Part shown: positions 52,401 to 62,070 of the stretch, piece after piece
Numbering within the stretch: position 1 is the stretch's first letter
Layout of the letters: each line of letters starts with the position of its first letter
Origin: Lachancea kluyveri NRRL Y-12651
Taxonomy: Eukaryota; Ascomycota; Saccharomycetes; Saccharomycetales; Saccharomycetaceae
DNA: 64,000 nt
Reading direction: 5' to 3'
Assembly (NCBI GenBank): GCA_000149225.2
Contig: CM000689.1
Span: 1,054,001 to 1,118,000, forward strand
Notes under the pieces: generated by a model
What the model was told of the DNA's origin: nothing
Database searches by the model: none
The model's input: the letters and a program-made list of their open reading frames with translations, nothing else
Translations under genes and position numbers: made by a program

Positions 52401-54270
52401 GTGGTTATACCTTTTGAAGAAGCTGATGGAATGTACAGAGGACAAACGGCTAGAAGTGAAGAACGGTGCAATCCAGACATTTTTTAGAATCGTCGATTCA
52501 CACGCTGCGTCTTTTCCATCATGGGATCTAATTTGTCTGGAAGCTATCAAACCCCTACTCACTGCACGTGTTACTAACGATCAGCCTCCCGAGATTTCAG
52601 AGTTTTTGAACATCACTCTTCAAGGATTGGTACAACTGTATCCAGCACATTTGTCGAACTTTTCCAACGTCCAAGAATCAAGCGACGAATGGTCTCTGCT
52701 GTTTGATTACATCAACATGCTTACCCAGTTATCTTCATTTGACATTGTATTCAGCGTGTTCACCAACTTCAAAACTCTTCTAGTTACTTTCGAAACCTTT
52801 GAGGAGCTACCGAGCGGGATTCTGACTTCTTGCTATGAGCTGTGGTCCGGTTATAACGTGGTTTATACCAATCTCTCAAAGTCTTCATCTTATAAGAAAA
52901 CTAATTCTGATTGTCTAGAGGAATTCATTAATTGTTACCCTCCGTTGTACAGATTATTAAGAAAGAAGAATTTAATTAGCACAGAGCAGATTGAAAAGTC
53001 ACTATCAATATTTAATTCGGCAGTCAGGTATCCTCTACTCCCTGAATTTTCATCAGATAAATCTAGACCATCATCCTTGCAAGCAGCGGTCTACAACTCT
53101 TTACAAGTTTACGAGCCTAATCAAACGCCTGACGTGGAGCTACTCTTGCTGACGCAGATGAGTAACATCGTTATTTTACCGTTTGATACGAGGGAAAGGA
53201 TTCAAAAAAAGCTTGCCCATAAACTGCCTAGCGCCTCAAAATCGAGCATCCCTACCTTTGAGGCCATCAGCTACGAAGTGTGTGAAAACCTGTACGAGAG
53301 GATTCTCAAAATTGAGCAATTTGAGCAATCCTATTTGGAACCGAAACCGTTACTGAAAATTCTAAGAAACCTTTTTGAACCTATAGAAGTAAAATCATTA
53401 ATAGATTTCAGTGCTGAAAAAAGTTTGCCATTGTGGGTGCTATCGTCTAAATGCGCCTATGAAATTTCCCAAAGAATCCTATTTTTACTTGGAAAGCATA
53501 GTGACTCACTAGTCAGCTCCATTTCTAAGGAATTCAAAGAGGAATTTTTTGAGGTTTTCGTAAAGATTGCGATCGCACCGTTGAAACGATTTGATTTGAA
53601 TAAAGATGCCGCTACTGAAGGCAACGACATTCAGGAATATACTGCTTTCAGAGATCTTCTGTTACAATACTTGGATTTGAGCTGTTTAGAAGAATCAGCA
53701 ATATATCCATTTATTTCTGCCCTATGGTCGAGCTCATTCTTTTATGAAGTCGATGAGGTTGAGGATGCAATTATCACAAAAAGTGGAACTTTATCCGAGG
53801 TTGCTAAACAGCTGGCGTACTTTGACTTTGACTCCATTTTGGGTTCTACTCAAGAATCTCCAGTTTTAACCAAATATAAAACCACTTCCACCTGTTTGCA
53901 AGATTTGATCGACTTTACGAAGTACAGCGGATCTGGATGGTCAAAGCTAAGGAAGTTGTGTGTTCCATTCCTTGTTACTCGTATTGCTTTTGTTCTGAGA
54001 AGGTATATCTCGGACGAGTCCTTAATGAACCGCGGTCCAATTTCAAAAGTCAGGAAAATGGAACTTGTAAAAGTCTTGGATGGCCTACTTGACGTTTTGA
54101 ATTGCTTGACATCTAACGGCAACAAGGAAGTGAGCAACAATGAGACTTTAGAGATTTTACAGCTGGTATACCCTTTGTTGCTGAAGACCATACCGGTGTC
54201 TCACAAAGTTGATGGGTTACAGACAATTGTACAAGAGCTCTCATTGAAGTTCAATAGGTTTGTGCTATAG
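49408..54270 (+). CDS. MON2: Golgi/endosome Arf-GEF-like scaffold
   Basis: A large peripheral membrane protein at late Golgi and endosomes that works with Neo1 and Dop1 in endosome-to-Golgi traffic and resembles Sec7-type GEFs without the catalytic Sec7 core. It has 1620 residues (1636 in S. cerevisiae). The N-terminal DCB region (residues ~1-200, FTIFSRQLTSDLHSLSSESKRR) and HUS region (~200-420) are followed by armadillo-like helices to the end. NVNLFRALISLSISLG is a conserved segment in the middle. No catalytic motif is expected. Orthologous to YNL297C. Confidence 0.94.
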   Translation: MSATTSFTIFSRQLTSDLHSLSSESKRRNSEIRHASEKSLDILKTVHSFEDLLRHPDFVVPFILSCSSRNPKFTTISIQCLQRLSATKCIPQGRLDQVLNSLIESTHLAVEIQLKVLQIVPIFFKTYQEFVTGNLCAKLLLCCSNLLQLPNKTPMVVGSASATLQQLINDIFDRANREDESVEGEFSVLISNSSSIKVSPYRYDANRVFADLCSLADSPNDQTFLLNITTIPEDYGLEILESVLTNHQPLFERQPDLQFLLRTKAVPLLLRPISSSRTFAIVVRSSRCIKLLIRPGFLNILELELEVILSLLTHSLSRESNSPVWKKILALEIFQEVSKDIKLLRGIFHSYDSLKDRKHILVTLLDVLLENLNEPEYQGFLNEFKILAKGDTPIISYEGSSAKIQFIDLLDKSNAPLVDQTYIIYLVLNISNSISDGLGSETLSLSQEDDNEAETKDMIEMFEKMFYGLFQIHKKFIYASTLDTSSFHSLVRAFQKLTHASGILMLQDKLNECLELFSVAIINNIEFDTEEFDKRREEYESNNTSTNVLNAISETLIGSSNTQQQGTVEQYPLHPRTFNLRNVNLFRALISLSISLGATLDMENWRYILVTWQWTSYYIYGPSNDFMENFYNRQIPAAPPLSKSDTATVETSINRFLESTVAYPSSSFNVLLKSLIAQSYKTVCLTNETNVKSPGFHPLGDDGEIQNCIYNRSFFITQLGEITKHNYLRFINENKGKENWKIITNYLIEQIARRDLPSTELRMYAVRIFNEIIKKIATEASDIQANNERKFEIIEDQLLRALMKLIDVVMSLGISRENVYSGVINTESDILFQALRTLKDLLDNFGDYLKHSWNIVFKIINSPFEIIGKGYEIKKSDEVDEDGLAEIVTQKHKDMIQMSFEVFKLISDDFLQTLPLDIIKNVIDTLLNFVTQDRDLNISFSSISQFWLVGDYLRTCTSKETQENVKLVAEFNSKIKDGKLVETITSKKSHPYEVYNGLWLYLLKKLMECTEDKRLEVKNGAIQTFFRIVDSHAASFPSWDLICLEAIKPLLTARVTNDQPPEISEFLNITLQGLVQLYPAHLSNFSNVQESSDEWSLLFDYINMLTQLSSFDIVFSVFTNFKTLLVTFETFEELPSGILTSCYELWSGYNVVYTNLSKSSSYKKTNSDCLEEFINCYPPLYRLLRKKNLISTEQIEKSLSIFNSAVRYPLLPEFSSDKSRPSSLQAAVYNSLQVYEPNQTPDVELLLLTQMSNIVILPFDTRERIQKKLAHKLPSASKSSIPTFEAISYEVCENLYERILKIEQFEQSYLEPKPLLKILRNLFEPIEVKSLIDFSAEKSLPLWVLSSKCAYEISQRILFLLGKHSDSLVSSISKEFKEEFFEVFVKIAIAPLKRFDLNKDAATEGNDIQEYTAFRDLLLQYLDLSCLEESAIYPFISALWSSSFFYEVDEVEDAIITKSGTLSEVAKQLAYFDFDSILGSTQESPVLTKYKTTSTCLQDLIDFTKYSGSGWSKLRKLCVPFLVTRIAFVLRRYISDESLMNRGPISKVRKMELVKVLDGLLDVLNCLTSNGNKEVSNNETLEILQLVYPLLLKTIPVSHKVDGLQTIVQELSLKFNRFVL

Positions 54271-54340
54271 TCGAAGGGTACCATAGTAAAACTGTGTATA
54301 GTAGAAATATTTACTGGCTGGATAATTTCTAGCCCATTAT

Positions 54341-55433
54341 TTACTTCTTCCATTCCAATAAAGTAGTCAGGTCTTTTGGTTCGCAGCTCATATCAAAAAA
54401 ACTGTGATGCAAAAGTTCCTCTGTGGATGCTCTGTACCTCACATCAACACATAGACAAACACTTAAGAACCGTTTAATCTCTAGCGATAGCAACTCTGGA
54501 TGTTTTAACTTGGGAGTACCGTTGGTAGCAATCAGGTATAATGCCTTCAAGGGATCTTCGTTTAAGTAAGGAGGTTCTCCCTCCAACATTTCTATGGTCA
54601 TAATACCGAGGGACCATACGTCAACTTTTTCGTCATACTCACGTTGCTTGACGACTTCAGGAGCCATCCAATAGGGTGTACCTACCATAGTAGCTCTTTT
54701 GCTCCTTTTATCAGTTAATTTAGCGCAGAAACCAAAATCCGTGATTTTAACGCGGGCACTTCTATCCAGTAGTACATTATCCGACTTAATGTCTCTGTGA
54801 ATGATATGCTTATCGTGTAGAAACTTAAGCCCTCGGCAAGTTTCACGGACTATGTAGGCAATTTGAGGTTCACTCAATGGCGAGTGATTGCTACCATTGG
54901 TTGGACTATTCTCAATAATATCTGTCAAGGAACCACCTTCCATATACTCCATGACAACCCACAGATCGTCTTCCGTCTTAAGATAGGCTTCTAAAAAGTT
55001 GACGATGTTTCTATGTTGTGAATCTTTCATTACTAAGATCTCATTGACAATCAATTCCTTACGAGGCTGCTTTGAAAGAATCATCTGTTTAATAGCAACC
55101 TTGTCACCTATGGCACTTTCCCCAATTTCTTCAATTTGATGAGTATCTGTGTATGGTGGCAATTTTGTTCTTTCAGCCAGATATACAGAACCACTTGCGC
55201 CTTGGCCTGCCTTTTCAATCATCTGGAAGTATGAAGTCGGATCAGTGTTGAAGGTGACACTTTGTAACCTGGCCATAATTTCCGCATTAGACATGGTTGA
55301 TTTCTGTTGATTTCTCGTTTTTGTCACACCCACATCCTTCTTTGGAGTAGTTACACCAGGTTTAGCTTCCGGCTTCTTTGGCGCTTGGCGTGTAGGTTGC
55401 AGATGCCCAACAGGGTTAGGGACCTTATGAATT

Positions 55434-55471
<38 letters not shown>

Positions 55472-56923
55472 TTGCTGTTGTTGTTGATGCTGCCTTATAG
55501 CCAACGCAGCAGCACTAGAAGCGGCAGAGTTTGGTGTGTCTGAAGTTTGAGCAAACTTATTTGACGTTTGGGGCGTGGTGCGCTGTGGATGCATTCTCGG
55601 TGGAGGCGCATTATTACCTTGTGGAGAGTAATTGTGATTTGGTCTTGGAGGTGCTTGTCTTTGAGGGACCAAGTTAGAATTAGTGGTAGAAGAGTTGGCA
55701 TAAGGATTTACCATGTTATGCTGGACATGAGAACCATAACCTGGTGCTGCTTGTTGCTGGTATGGTATTTGATGCTGTTGCTGCTGTTGATGATGATGCT
55801 GCTGCTGCTGTTGCTTACCATAAGGAGATGGCAATTGTGACTGAGGAGGCCTACTATTGTTACTATTATGTGACGGGGAAGCATATTTGTAAGGCTGTTT
55901 CTGTTGCTGATATTGCTGAGATGTAGATATCTGAACATTTGAGTGAACGTCAGCCTTGATAGAGATATTACTTGAATTAGGTGGAGAAGGTGGTTTCCGC
56001 TGCGGGATCAGATCAGAGGCTTTATTTGGCGATGGGGAGGGTGATAGTGGTGACTTAACGTTATTACGCAATGTCGTAGAGGACTCATTGTTACCGGATG
56101 TGTTTAGGCGAGGTAAAGTATCGAGCTTGTTTGTGCTGTTGTTGTTCACGCCCGAGGAGGTAGTTGCACCGTTGTACTCTTGGTAGAATTGCAACACTTG
56201 AATAACTGCTGCAGAGTCATTGTTCCAATCTTCTCCGGTAATTCTAGAATGCTTTAACAACTTTTCCCAGTTAGAGGGCATGCCAACGAAACTTCCGGTC
56301 TCAGGATCAAAACCGACGTGCACCTTATGGGTAAAATTAGTCGGCGAGGACACACCACTCAGCAGAGGACACTTGGAGAAAATCGCATCCAGCCAGGTAT
56401 GCAGCTCCAATTCAGTTTTTGTAGAAATGTAGATTGATTTTCTGTTTTCTGTGCTGCTATAATTACTGGAGGATTGCAGAGATAATGACGAGGATGAGGA
56501 TGAGTTACGTTCGTTAGAGCGAACAATTTCAAAGCAGTTTTGTTTCAACTGATTTCTGGAGACACTAACTATGCTTGTTAGCGGGATTTGGATCAACGGA
56601 TCCTCAGTCTTTGTATCACTTTTGTACAACGCCAAGTATGAATCGTTTAGAATCATGTACCTTTTCTGCCACAAGAAAGATAAGATACCATCGTCCTTGT
56701 ACGAGACCCAACCCGATTTCTTTCTGTTGCTTGCTATGCCATTAGAAGCGTTTCTAACTTTGTTCAAATCCAACTGGCTCATGTACTTGGTCACCGGTTT
56801 AGTCGTGTTAAAGGCGACGCCAGTGTTTGAAGAAGAATCCGCCATACCTGGAGGTCTCGGGGCCGGCCCTATGTTTTGGAAATCCATATCTGACATCTTA
56901 TTAGCAGCTGCATACAGCGACAT
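54341..56923 (-). CDS. CLA4: PAK-family kinase for septin assembly and cytokinesis
   Basis: A Cdc42 effector kinase at bud sites. From the ATG near 56923 it has 860 residues (842 in S. cerevisiae) and begins MSLYAAANKMSDMDFQN, as the known protein does. The longer frame starts with GTG. A PH domain lies at about 60-180 (KSGWVSYKDDGILSFLWQKR). The CRIB follows at about 185-225 (ISxPTNFTHKVHVGFD type). A long Q/P-rich linker with eleven pure CAG codons (55436-55468) comes next. The kinase domain covers about 565-850: GQGASGSVYLAE, HRDIKSDNVLL, DFGFCA and GTPYWMAPE. S. cerevisiae has the paralog SKM1 (YOL113W); by the PH domain and linker this serves as the common ortholog. Confidence 0.96.
55436..55468 (-). 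repeat. Pure CAG repeat (11 units) in CLA4
   Basis: CTG x11 on the plus strand, encoding glutamine in the CLA4 linker. It is followed by mixed CAA/CAG codons that extend the polyglutamine run to about 20 residues. Likely variable in length between strains. Confidence 0.85.
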
Positions 56924-57193
56924 GCTTTTTTGATTCTTCACAAGTAATAGTATGATGGTCCTCTTAACAGGGGAAAAACTGGAATTTTAGATAAATCAGT
57001 TCAGTCGAGAACTGCAGATAGGTCCAAAAGAAGCCTAGGAAAAAAAAAAAAAAAAACTTGAAACACGGGCATGGAGGACTTCGTTGCCCAATTGAGTAAA
57101 AAAAAGGTATGGCGTTCCTGAAATTATCAGCTTCGTGTTCTTCGTCTGGTATGACTGTTTCTTTTAAAAAAAATTGTACACCGCTCTATGGGA

Positions 57194-57227
57194 CACGTGA
57201 TTGTTGGTAGCGATCTACAATCACGTG
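57194..57227. promoter_or_regulatory. Inverted pair of E-boxes
   Basis: CACGTGATTG (57194-57203) and its exact reverse complement CAATCACGTG (57218-57227) are separated by 14 bp. CACGTG flanked by AT matches Cbf1/Pho4/Tye7-type sites. They lie ~270 bp before CLA4 and ~480 bp before PTH4. Confidence 0.6.
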
Positions 57228-57495
57228 ATATATGATACTTTTTAACCGCCGTGGTTGTTTCTTCAATGGACACCAGAAGTCGTATTCACGAATGCGAAAA
57301 GGATAGAAACCCAATATGAAGGGGTCAGGGACTTCATGAAAGAGTGTGTGAGCTAGCGGTTGCTTCCTCAATTCGATTCAAAGTGCGTACCAGTTATGTT
57401 TGGAACTATGCCATAATCTTACTATCACAAATGGAATCAACACCGACAAGTAAGTTGAAGGAAGAAAAAGGCAAAAAAGAAGCTGCCAGCAGTAT

Positions 57496-57519
57496 AAACC
57501 CCCTTCCGCACGGGGGTTT
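57496..57519. other. GC-rich hairpin
   Basis: AAACCCCC (57496-57503) and GGGGGTTT (57512-57519) can form a perfect 8-bp stem with an 8-nt loop, about 190 bp before the PTH4 ATG. It could lie in the PTH4 5' leader or bind zinc-finger factors; function unknown. Confidence 0.5.
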
Positions 57520-57708
57520 GTAGTTTTGTTTAGTGTATGAAATACAATTGGAGAAGGTAATCTCACAAAATAATGAAACATCAAAGTGTCTAAAGAGATA
57601 AACCCAGACATGACAACATGTGAAACCTCGGCCAGCAAAGTTTTTGAATAATCAACATGTTTCATACGCGAAGATGAGCACTTTCAAAGGAAGTATTACC
57701 CTTCTAAC

Positions 57709-58218
57709 ATGTTTTTTACGAGATTATCGAAACTCTGGTATTCCAAGAAAGCTACCATAAATCCGCAGGAGTGGTTAGATACTCTGTCAACACATTCGGT
57801 CCCACAAAAGCTATTCGCCGTTCACTACGATAGGTCTAGTGGACCAGGCGGTCAACACGTCAATAAGGTCAATAGTAAATGTACACTAACACTACACAGT
57901 TTTTCTGAGTGTAGCTGGGTGCCACAAGAGATTAGAAACCAACTGATCCAAAAAAGGTTTAGGTATTATGCTCCAGCAAGAGATTGTGTGGTTATCCAAT
58001 CCGATCAATCTAGATCGCGTGAAGCCAATAGACAGGTCTGCCTCGAGAAGTTTACAGCTGAAATCAGAAGCACTTGTTGGTTCCCCAAGCCTGCTGATGC
58101 AGAAGATATACATAGGTGGAAAAAGATCCGAGAGAAAACGGATGGAGAAAGGCTAAAAAAAAAGAGACAAAAAAGCGACAAAAAGAAATCTAGAGGTAAA
58201 ATCCCGTACGATTTTTAA
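57709..58218 (+). CDS. PTH4: Peptidyl-tRNA hydrolase-like release factor domain protein
   Basis: A mitochondrial ICT1/C12orf65-type protein that frees peptides from stalled mitoribosomes; ortholog of YOL114C. It has 169 residues. The N-terminus (MFFTRLSKLWYSKKATI) looks like a mitochondrial presequence. The catalytic GGQ is at 47-49 in SSGPGGQHVNKVNSK. The domain continues to about 135. The lysine- and arginine-rich tail (KKKRQKSDKKKSRGK) is the ribosome-binding tail of this family. It stands between CLA4 and the PAP2/TRF5 gene, as in the YOL113-YOL115 order. Confidence 0.9.
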   Translation: MFFTRLSKLWYSKKATINPQEWLDTLSTHSVPQKLFAVHYDRSSGPGGQHVNKVNSKCTLTLHSFSECSWVPQEIRNQLIQKRFRYYAPARDCVVIQSDQSRSREANRQVCLEKFTAEIRSTCWFPKPADAEDIHRWKKIREKTDGERLKKKRQKSDKKKSRGKIPYDF

Positions 58219-58284
58219 AACCAAGTTATTCTATACTACAGAGATACATGCTAATGATTTATCCGGTGTTTTCTCTCACCCCGT

Positions 58285-60228
58285 TTACAAATTCTGCCCC
58301 TTGCTCAGCCAGTAGTCCCTCTTGGTCCGCTTGTCGACGTAGTTCTTCTTATCCTCTTCTGGATTATAATCATCTCCTTCTTCTTCATTCATGTTCGTCT
58401 GTACGGGATTGTAATCGTCCTCTTCATCGTTGATCCCCATTAGCTGATTGACAACTTTGGCATTGTCTTTCTTTACCTTCTGGGTCTTTTTCTTTTTCTT
58501 CTTCCTTGCAGGGCCTTCTACTTTGTACAGATCTTCCTCATTCTCGTTATCACTTACATCAGTAAATATTTCACCTTTCACGATACGACCACGCTTCTTA
58601 TGGTATTGCTCATTTTCTACAATGGCTTTATTGATAACCAGGGATCTCTCGTCCTTGAAATCTCTTTGTTTACCGCGATACTTGATAACATTGCCTAATA
58701 TGCTTTTACCCAATCTATCTTTAAAAGTAGCTGCATCCAAATCGAAACATTTATTAGTCAAAAGATCAAATGCACCTGCAAATGCCTTTTTGATGTCTCT
58801 GAGGTTAAACGAGCCCCTACTGATGTTGTTTGAGGAATCACCAGGATCTTGGATAGCTAGAGAAAACGTGCTTCTCGGGTTTTGCAAGGCCGGGCATTCG
58901 TCTTTGGGCAAATAGCCAACTTGACCGTCTTGAACGCTGATCGCAACGTCGTCATACCCGAAATTTTTACCATACAGCTCAAAAAAATCGATCAACAGTA
59001 CACCTAAATTTTCCAAACTATTTATATCATTTGTAAGGATTCGTGGATGCAGTTGCAAAAAAGAATACACCAAACAGATGATACTAAACCCACCAAGTCC
59101 TCCAGTATGCACGTTGTTTAGACGACGGGCACTCAAAAATTGTTTGACGATCAACACTAGTTCTCTCAGCCCGGGCGTCTCATCTAACCAGTTACGAATA
59201 ATTCTAGCAGCCTCTAACCCATTAGTTCTTTCAAAGGAAACATCTATATGAATACCAGATTCTGGTTCGACAAACTTAATTATGGGAACACGCGCCCTGG
59301 AAATAACTTCAACTTGTGTAGCCAATTTTCTCCTTTTCAGAAAGCTTGCTAAGGAATATAAGGCGTTTCTGTTCTCCTTGTCACCGCTACGACTGTTCAC
59401 CACACAATCGATATCAGATCCCGGCAGATACAAGTCTGTAGCGAAGGACCCAAAGACATGCAAATCGGCATCAGACCATAGCTGTTGGACAGCATCACGG
59501 ACTTTGCTAATGGTGAAATTACGTGTTTCAATCTCCTCTCTGCTTGGTGAGATATAGGATACAAAATCTTTTATCTCTAAAGTCAACCAATCAGCGATCT
59601 CTTTTTGTTTGGAGTGATCGTGGCTCAAAACCCAAGGATAATCTGTGTTCAGAGTCCTTTTGGCAGCGATATTAGCTGCATTCTGTTCTTCTTCTTCTTT
59701 GCTTGGATATTCATCGTCGTAGTCATCGTAGTCGTAGGTCCCATGCTCATCCTTTTCCTCATCCTCTTCTTCAGAGCTGACTGCAAAGGGAATAAAATCT
59801 TCGTTATTATCCAATGCATTCTGCTGGTTGTTGTTGTTGTTCAACATCATGTTTTCTTCCTCAGAATCCAAATCAACTACATCCACCTCTTTAACGTCTT
59901 TGATTATCGAGTCGTTGGGTATATCTTGGTCATCGTATTCATCTATGAGTATCATGCCGTCATGTGTAAATGAGGGATTTCCATCTTTATCTGAATGGTT
60001 ATCGTTATGCTCCTCGTCGCTGATATCTACCGGAAGATTTTCATACTTATTGATATGCTCATCCATTTTGTTAAAAACTGCAAAATTCTTCTGGGCTTTG
60101 CTTAGTGACGATTTTCTTAATTTTTTAACTTTCTTTTTTTTGGCTGATAAGGGATATGCCAGTTTCTTAGAATTTTTAGAATTGGAACCCTGAGGTAGAC
60201 TTGGAGATTGAGATTTTTTTCGACCCAT
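58285..60228 (-). CDS. TRF5: Non-canonical poly(A) polymerase of the TRAMP complex
   Basis: Adds short A-tails to aberrant nuclear RNAs for exosome decay. It has 647 residues (Trf5 642, Pap2/Trf4 584). A basic N-terminus and a long acidic region (~60-185) precede the nucleotidyltransferase core. The G-S of HVFGSFATDLYLPG is at 260-261 and the catalytic aspartates are D272, D274 and D329. The poly(A) polymerase-associated domain follows (YSFLQLHPRI, DFFELYGKNFGYDD). A basic nuclear C-terminus ends it. S. cerevisiae has two copies (TRF5 YNL299W, PAP2 YOL115W); this is their common ortholog. Confidence 0.94.
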   Translation of the reverse strand: MGRKKSQSPSLPQGSNSKNSKKLAYPLSAKKKKVKKLRKSSLSKAQKNFAVFNKMDEHINKYENLPVDISDEEHNDNHSDKDGNPSFTHDGMILIDEYDDQDIPNDSIIKDVKEVDVVDLDSEEENMMLNNNNNQQNALDNNEDFIPFAVSSEEEDEEKDEHGTYDYDDYDDEYPSKEEEEQNAANIAAKRTLNTDYPWVLSHDHSKQKEIADWLTLEIKDFVSYISPSREEIETRNFTISKVRDAVQQLWSDADLHVFGSFATDLYLPGSDIDCVVNSRSGDKENRNALYSLASFLKRRKLATQVEVISRARVPIIKFVEPESGIHIDVSFERTNGLEAARIIRNWLDETPGLRELVLIVKQFLSARRLNNVHTGGLGGFSIICLVYSFLQLHPRILTNDINSLENLGVLLIDFFELYGKNFGYDDVAISVQDGQVGYLPKDECPALQNPRSTFSLAIQDPGDSSNNISRGSFNLRDIKKAFAGAFDLLTNKCFDLDAATFKDRLGKSILGNVIKYRGKQRDFKDERSLVINKAIVENEQYHKKRGRIVKGEIFTDVSDNENEEDLYKVEGPARKKKKKKTQKVKKDNAKVVNQLMGINDEEDDYNPVQTNMNEEEGDDYNPEEDKKNYVDKRTKRDYWLSKGQNL

Positions 60229-60753
60229 GCGGTAATACGCCTTTCAGCCCTTAAGATTTTGTTATTATGTATCCTCAAGTAATACCCAAATGTGCAGCTC
60301 ATCTCATCGAGTAGCATCAAATTTTTCTCTACAAAAATTTTCAATCACTACATACGCACATCCAAATGTATCAGTGGTGTAACGGTAATGAGATGCTTAC
60401 ATGACAAACATCGCGTGGAAGTAATAATGGTGATGACGAGTCATTAGAGCTTGAATTCCAAAACTAACGCAGACCAAAGGTGGGCACGGAATTCCATTTG
60501 GATATATTCAAATTTACAGCACTACGTTTCGAAGTATTATCAAACTCAGCAGTGCTCTAGCAAACATTTAAACATTTAATTTAATAAATAGCCATTATTA
60601 ATACAACACTAAATATGAAGTGCATGCAGGAGATAACCACCTGTACTAATCTTTTTTTTTTCTGTTTATTTTTCTTCTTCCCTTTCCTCTTTCCTCTGTT
60701 TTTTCTTTATTAATAAGTTTGAAAGAGGTAGAATGCGATAATGGGTAATAGCT
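60229..60753. other. Intergenic, TRF5/PAP2 promoter and MSN1 3' end
   Basis: 525 bp, with T-rich stretches near 60650-60710 that probably belong to the MSN1 3' end. Nothing else recognised. Confidence 0.55.
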
Positions 60754-62070
60754 TCATTTCAACACATCTGGAATGTTTGTACCCTGACACAACCAACCAA
60801 TTGGCTGTTTTAGATCTCTATTCTGATCAATGACTCTATAGTTTTCTAATAGATCAATTATATCCCCTAAGGCGTAACCGCGGGATAAGCCTCTTTCAAT
60901 GGCTTTACACAAAACTTTTCGCCGGGAAAACCTTTTGTTGACTGCTGGTTCACGTCTCCAACTCGTTTGGTACATAAATTCCATGTCTTTTAACGAGGGC
61001 TGCCCATCAATACCCTCAGTGTACTCTTTCCAAATTTCAATTACCGTTTGCGGAGAGTTCAGAAATTGAAAATTACCAACAAACACTTTACGCTTTTTCT
61101 TCAGGCCCTTATGAGTATAATATTGCTCTTCTTTAACATTTGTGTCTATTGAAGTGTTGCCTGGTGTGTTCCCACCGTCATTGTTGTTGTCTTGACGTTG
61201 GTTATTACCAGCAGCGCCAGCAGGTGACATTGACCGGTTGGAAATAGCGGCAATTCTACTATCCGCCTCTAGATTTTGGGAAAAGACCGATGCTGCAGGG
61301 TCCGTACTGTTGCTATTAACCGTAGTAGGGGCGTCCGTATCATTATTGTTATTGTCGGTGCTAGTACTCTTCCCACCAACAGACTCGTTGCCCAAAGGAG
61401 AAAATCCAGTTTCTGTGAATTGGGTACGAGTATGTGCCTCGCCCAAGTCATAAGAAAGATGTGAAACTTGCTGTTGTTGCTGTTGTTGTCTTTGTTGTTG
61501 CTGGGTTTGCCGTTGCTCCTGTTGAGAATATGCCACATTAGAATCGCTTACAACATCTATATCATCTTTCTTCCTATTCCTTTTTGGTGAGTGATGATTC
61601 ATATGCGTATTGACAAAAGTATGCTTGGGAGGATGGTTAGGATGAGAATCTTCGCCTATTGAATCTGCTCCCATTAGGTCTCCTAGAATAGCGTTGACAT
61701 TAGTACTACTATAATCCATGGGATCTGTAGTTGTGGCGGAGCCATTTTTCCCTTGAGAAGTATCCTCATCAGATCTGTGTTTCAACGTACTGTTTATATC
61801 ACTCACTGATAGCGATGCAGTAGTTACCCCATCTAAAGTGCTCATCATCTTGTCTCGCAGTATTCCAGCATAGCGATATTGGTCATTAAGTAAGGTGGAG
61901 ATGACATCGGACAAAGCATTAATCTGTTGCTGTTGAGAGTTTATAACAAGATCATATTTTTTGAAGTGGTGATCTAACTTAGCACTAAAAGTTTGAAATA
62001 GTCGTTCATACATGGCAATCTGTCTTTCCAAATCTGCTATCCTTGTTGTTAACAAGGATTGTTCGTTCAT
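60754..62070 (-). CDS. MSN1: Transcriptional activator with GCR1-type DNA-binding domain
   Basis: A nuclear regulator of invertase, glucoamylase and invasive growth; ortholog of YOL116W. From the ATG at 62070 it has 438 residues (382 in S. cerevisiae); the frame to 62157 has only a GTG start. The N-terminal coiled coil (~5-85, LTTRIADLERQIAMYERLF) serves dimerisation and contains YDLVINSQQQQINAL as in Msn1. The middle is polar, with a long Q run and N/T-rich parts. The GCR1_C domain at the end (~345-438) has EIWKEYTEGIDGQPS, SWRREPAVNKRFSRRK and QPIGWLC. The middle is longer than in S. cerevisiae. Confidence 0.92.
   Translation of the reverse strand: MNEQSLLTTRIADLERQIAMYERLFQTFSAKLDHHFKKYDLVINSQQQQINALSDVISTLLNDQYRYAGILRDKMMSTLDGVTTASLSVSDINSTLKHRSDEDTSQGKNGSATTTDPMDYSSTNVNAILGDLMGADSIGEDSHPNHPPKHTFVNTHMNHHSPKRNRKKDDIDVVSDSNVAYSQQEQRQTQQQQRQQQQQQQVSHLSYDLGEAHTRTQFTETGFSPLGNESVGGKSTSTDNNNNDTDAPTTVNSNSTDPAASVFSQNLEADSRIAAISNRSMSPAGAAGNNQRQDNNNDGGNTPGNTSIDTNVKEEQYYTHKGLKKKRKVFVGNFQFLNSPQTVIEIWKEYTEGIDGQPSLKDMEFMYQTSWRREPAVNKRFSRRKVLCKAIERGLSRGYALGDIIDLLENYRVIDQNRDLKQPIGWLCQGTNIPDVLK

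Larger units (their letters stand above)
56924..57708. other. CLA4/PTH4 divergent intergenic region
   Basis: 785 bp with two promoters. It holds a ~17-bp A-run near 57041, a pair of inverted E-boxes and a GC hairpin, listed separately. Confidence 0.55.

Noticed and set aside
60360-60420. A-box-like TGGTGTAACGGTAA
   Set aside because: No B box or tRNA fold follows.
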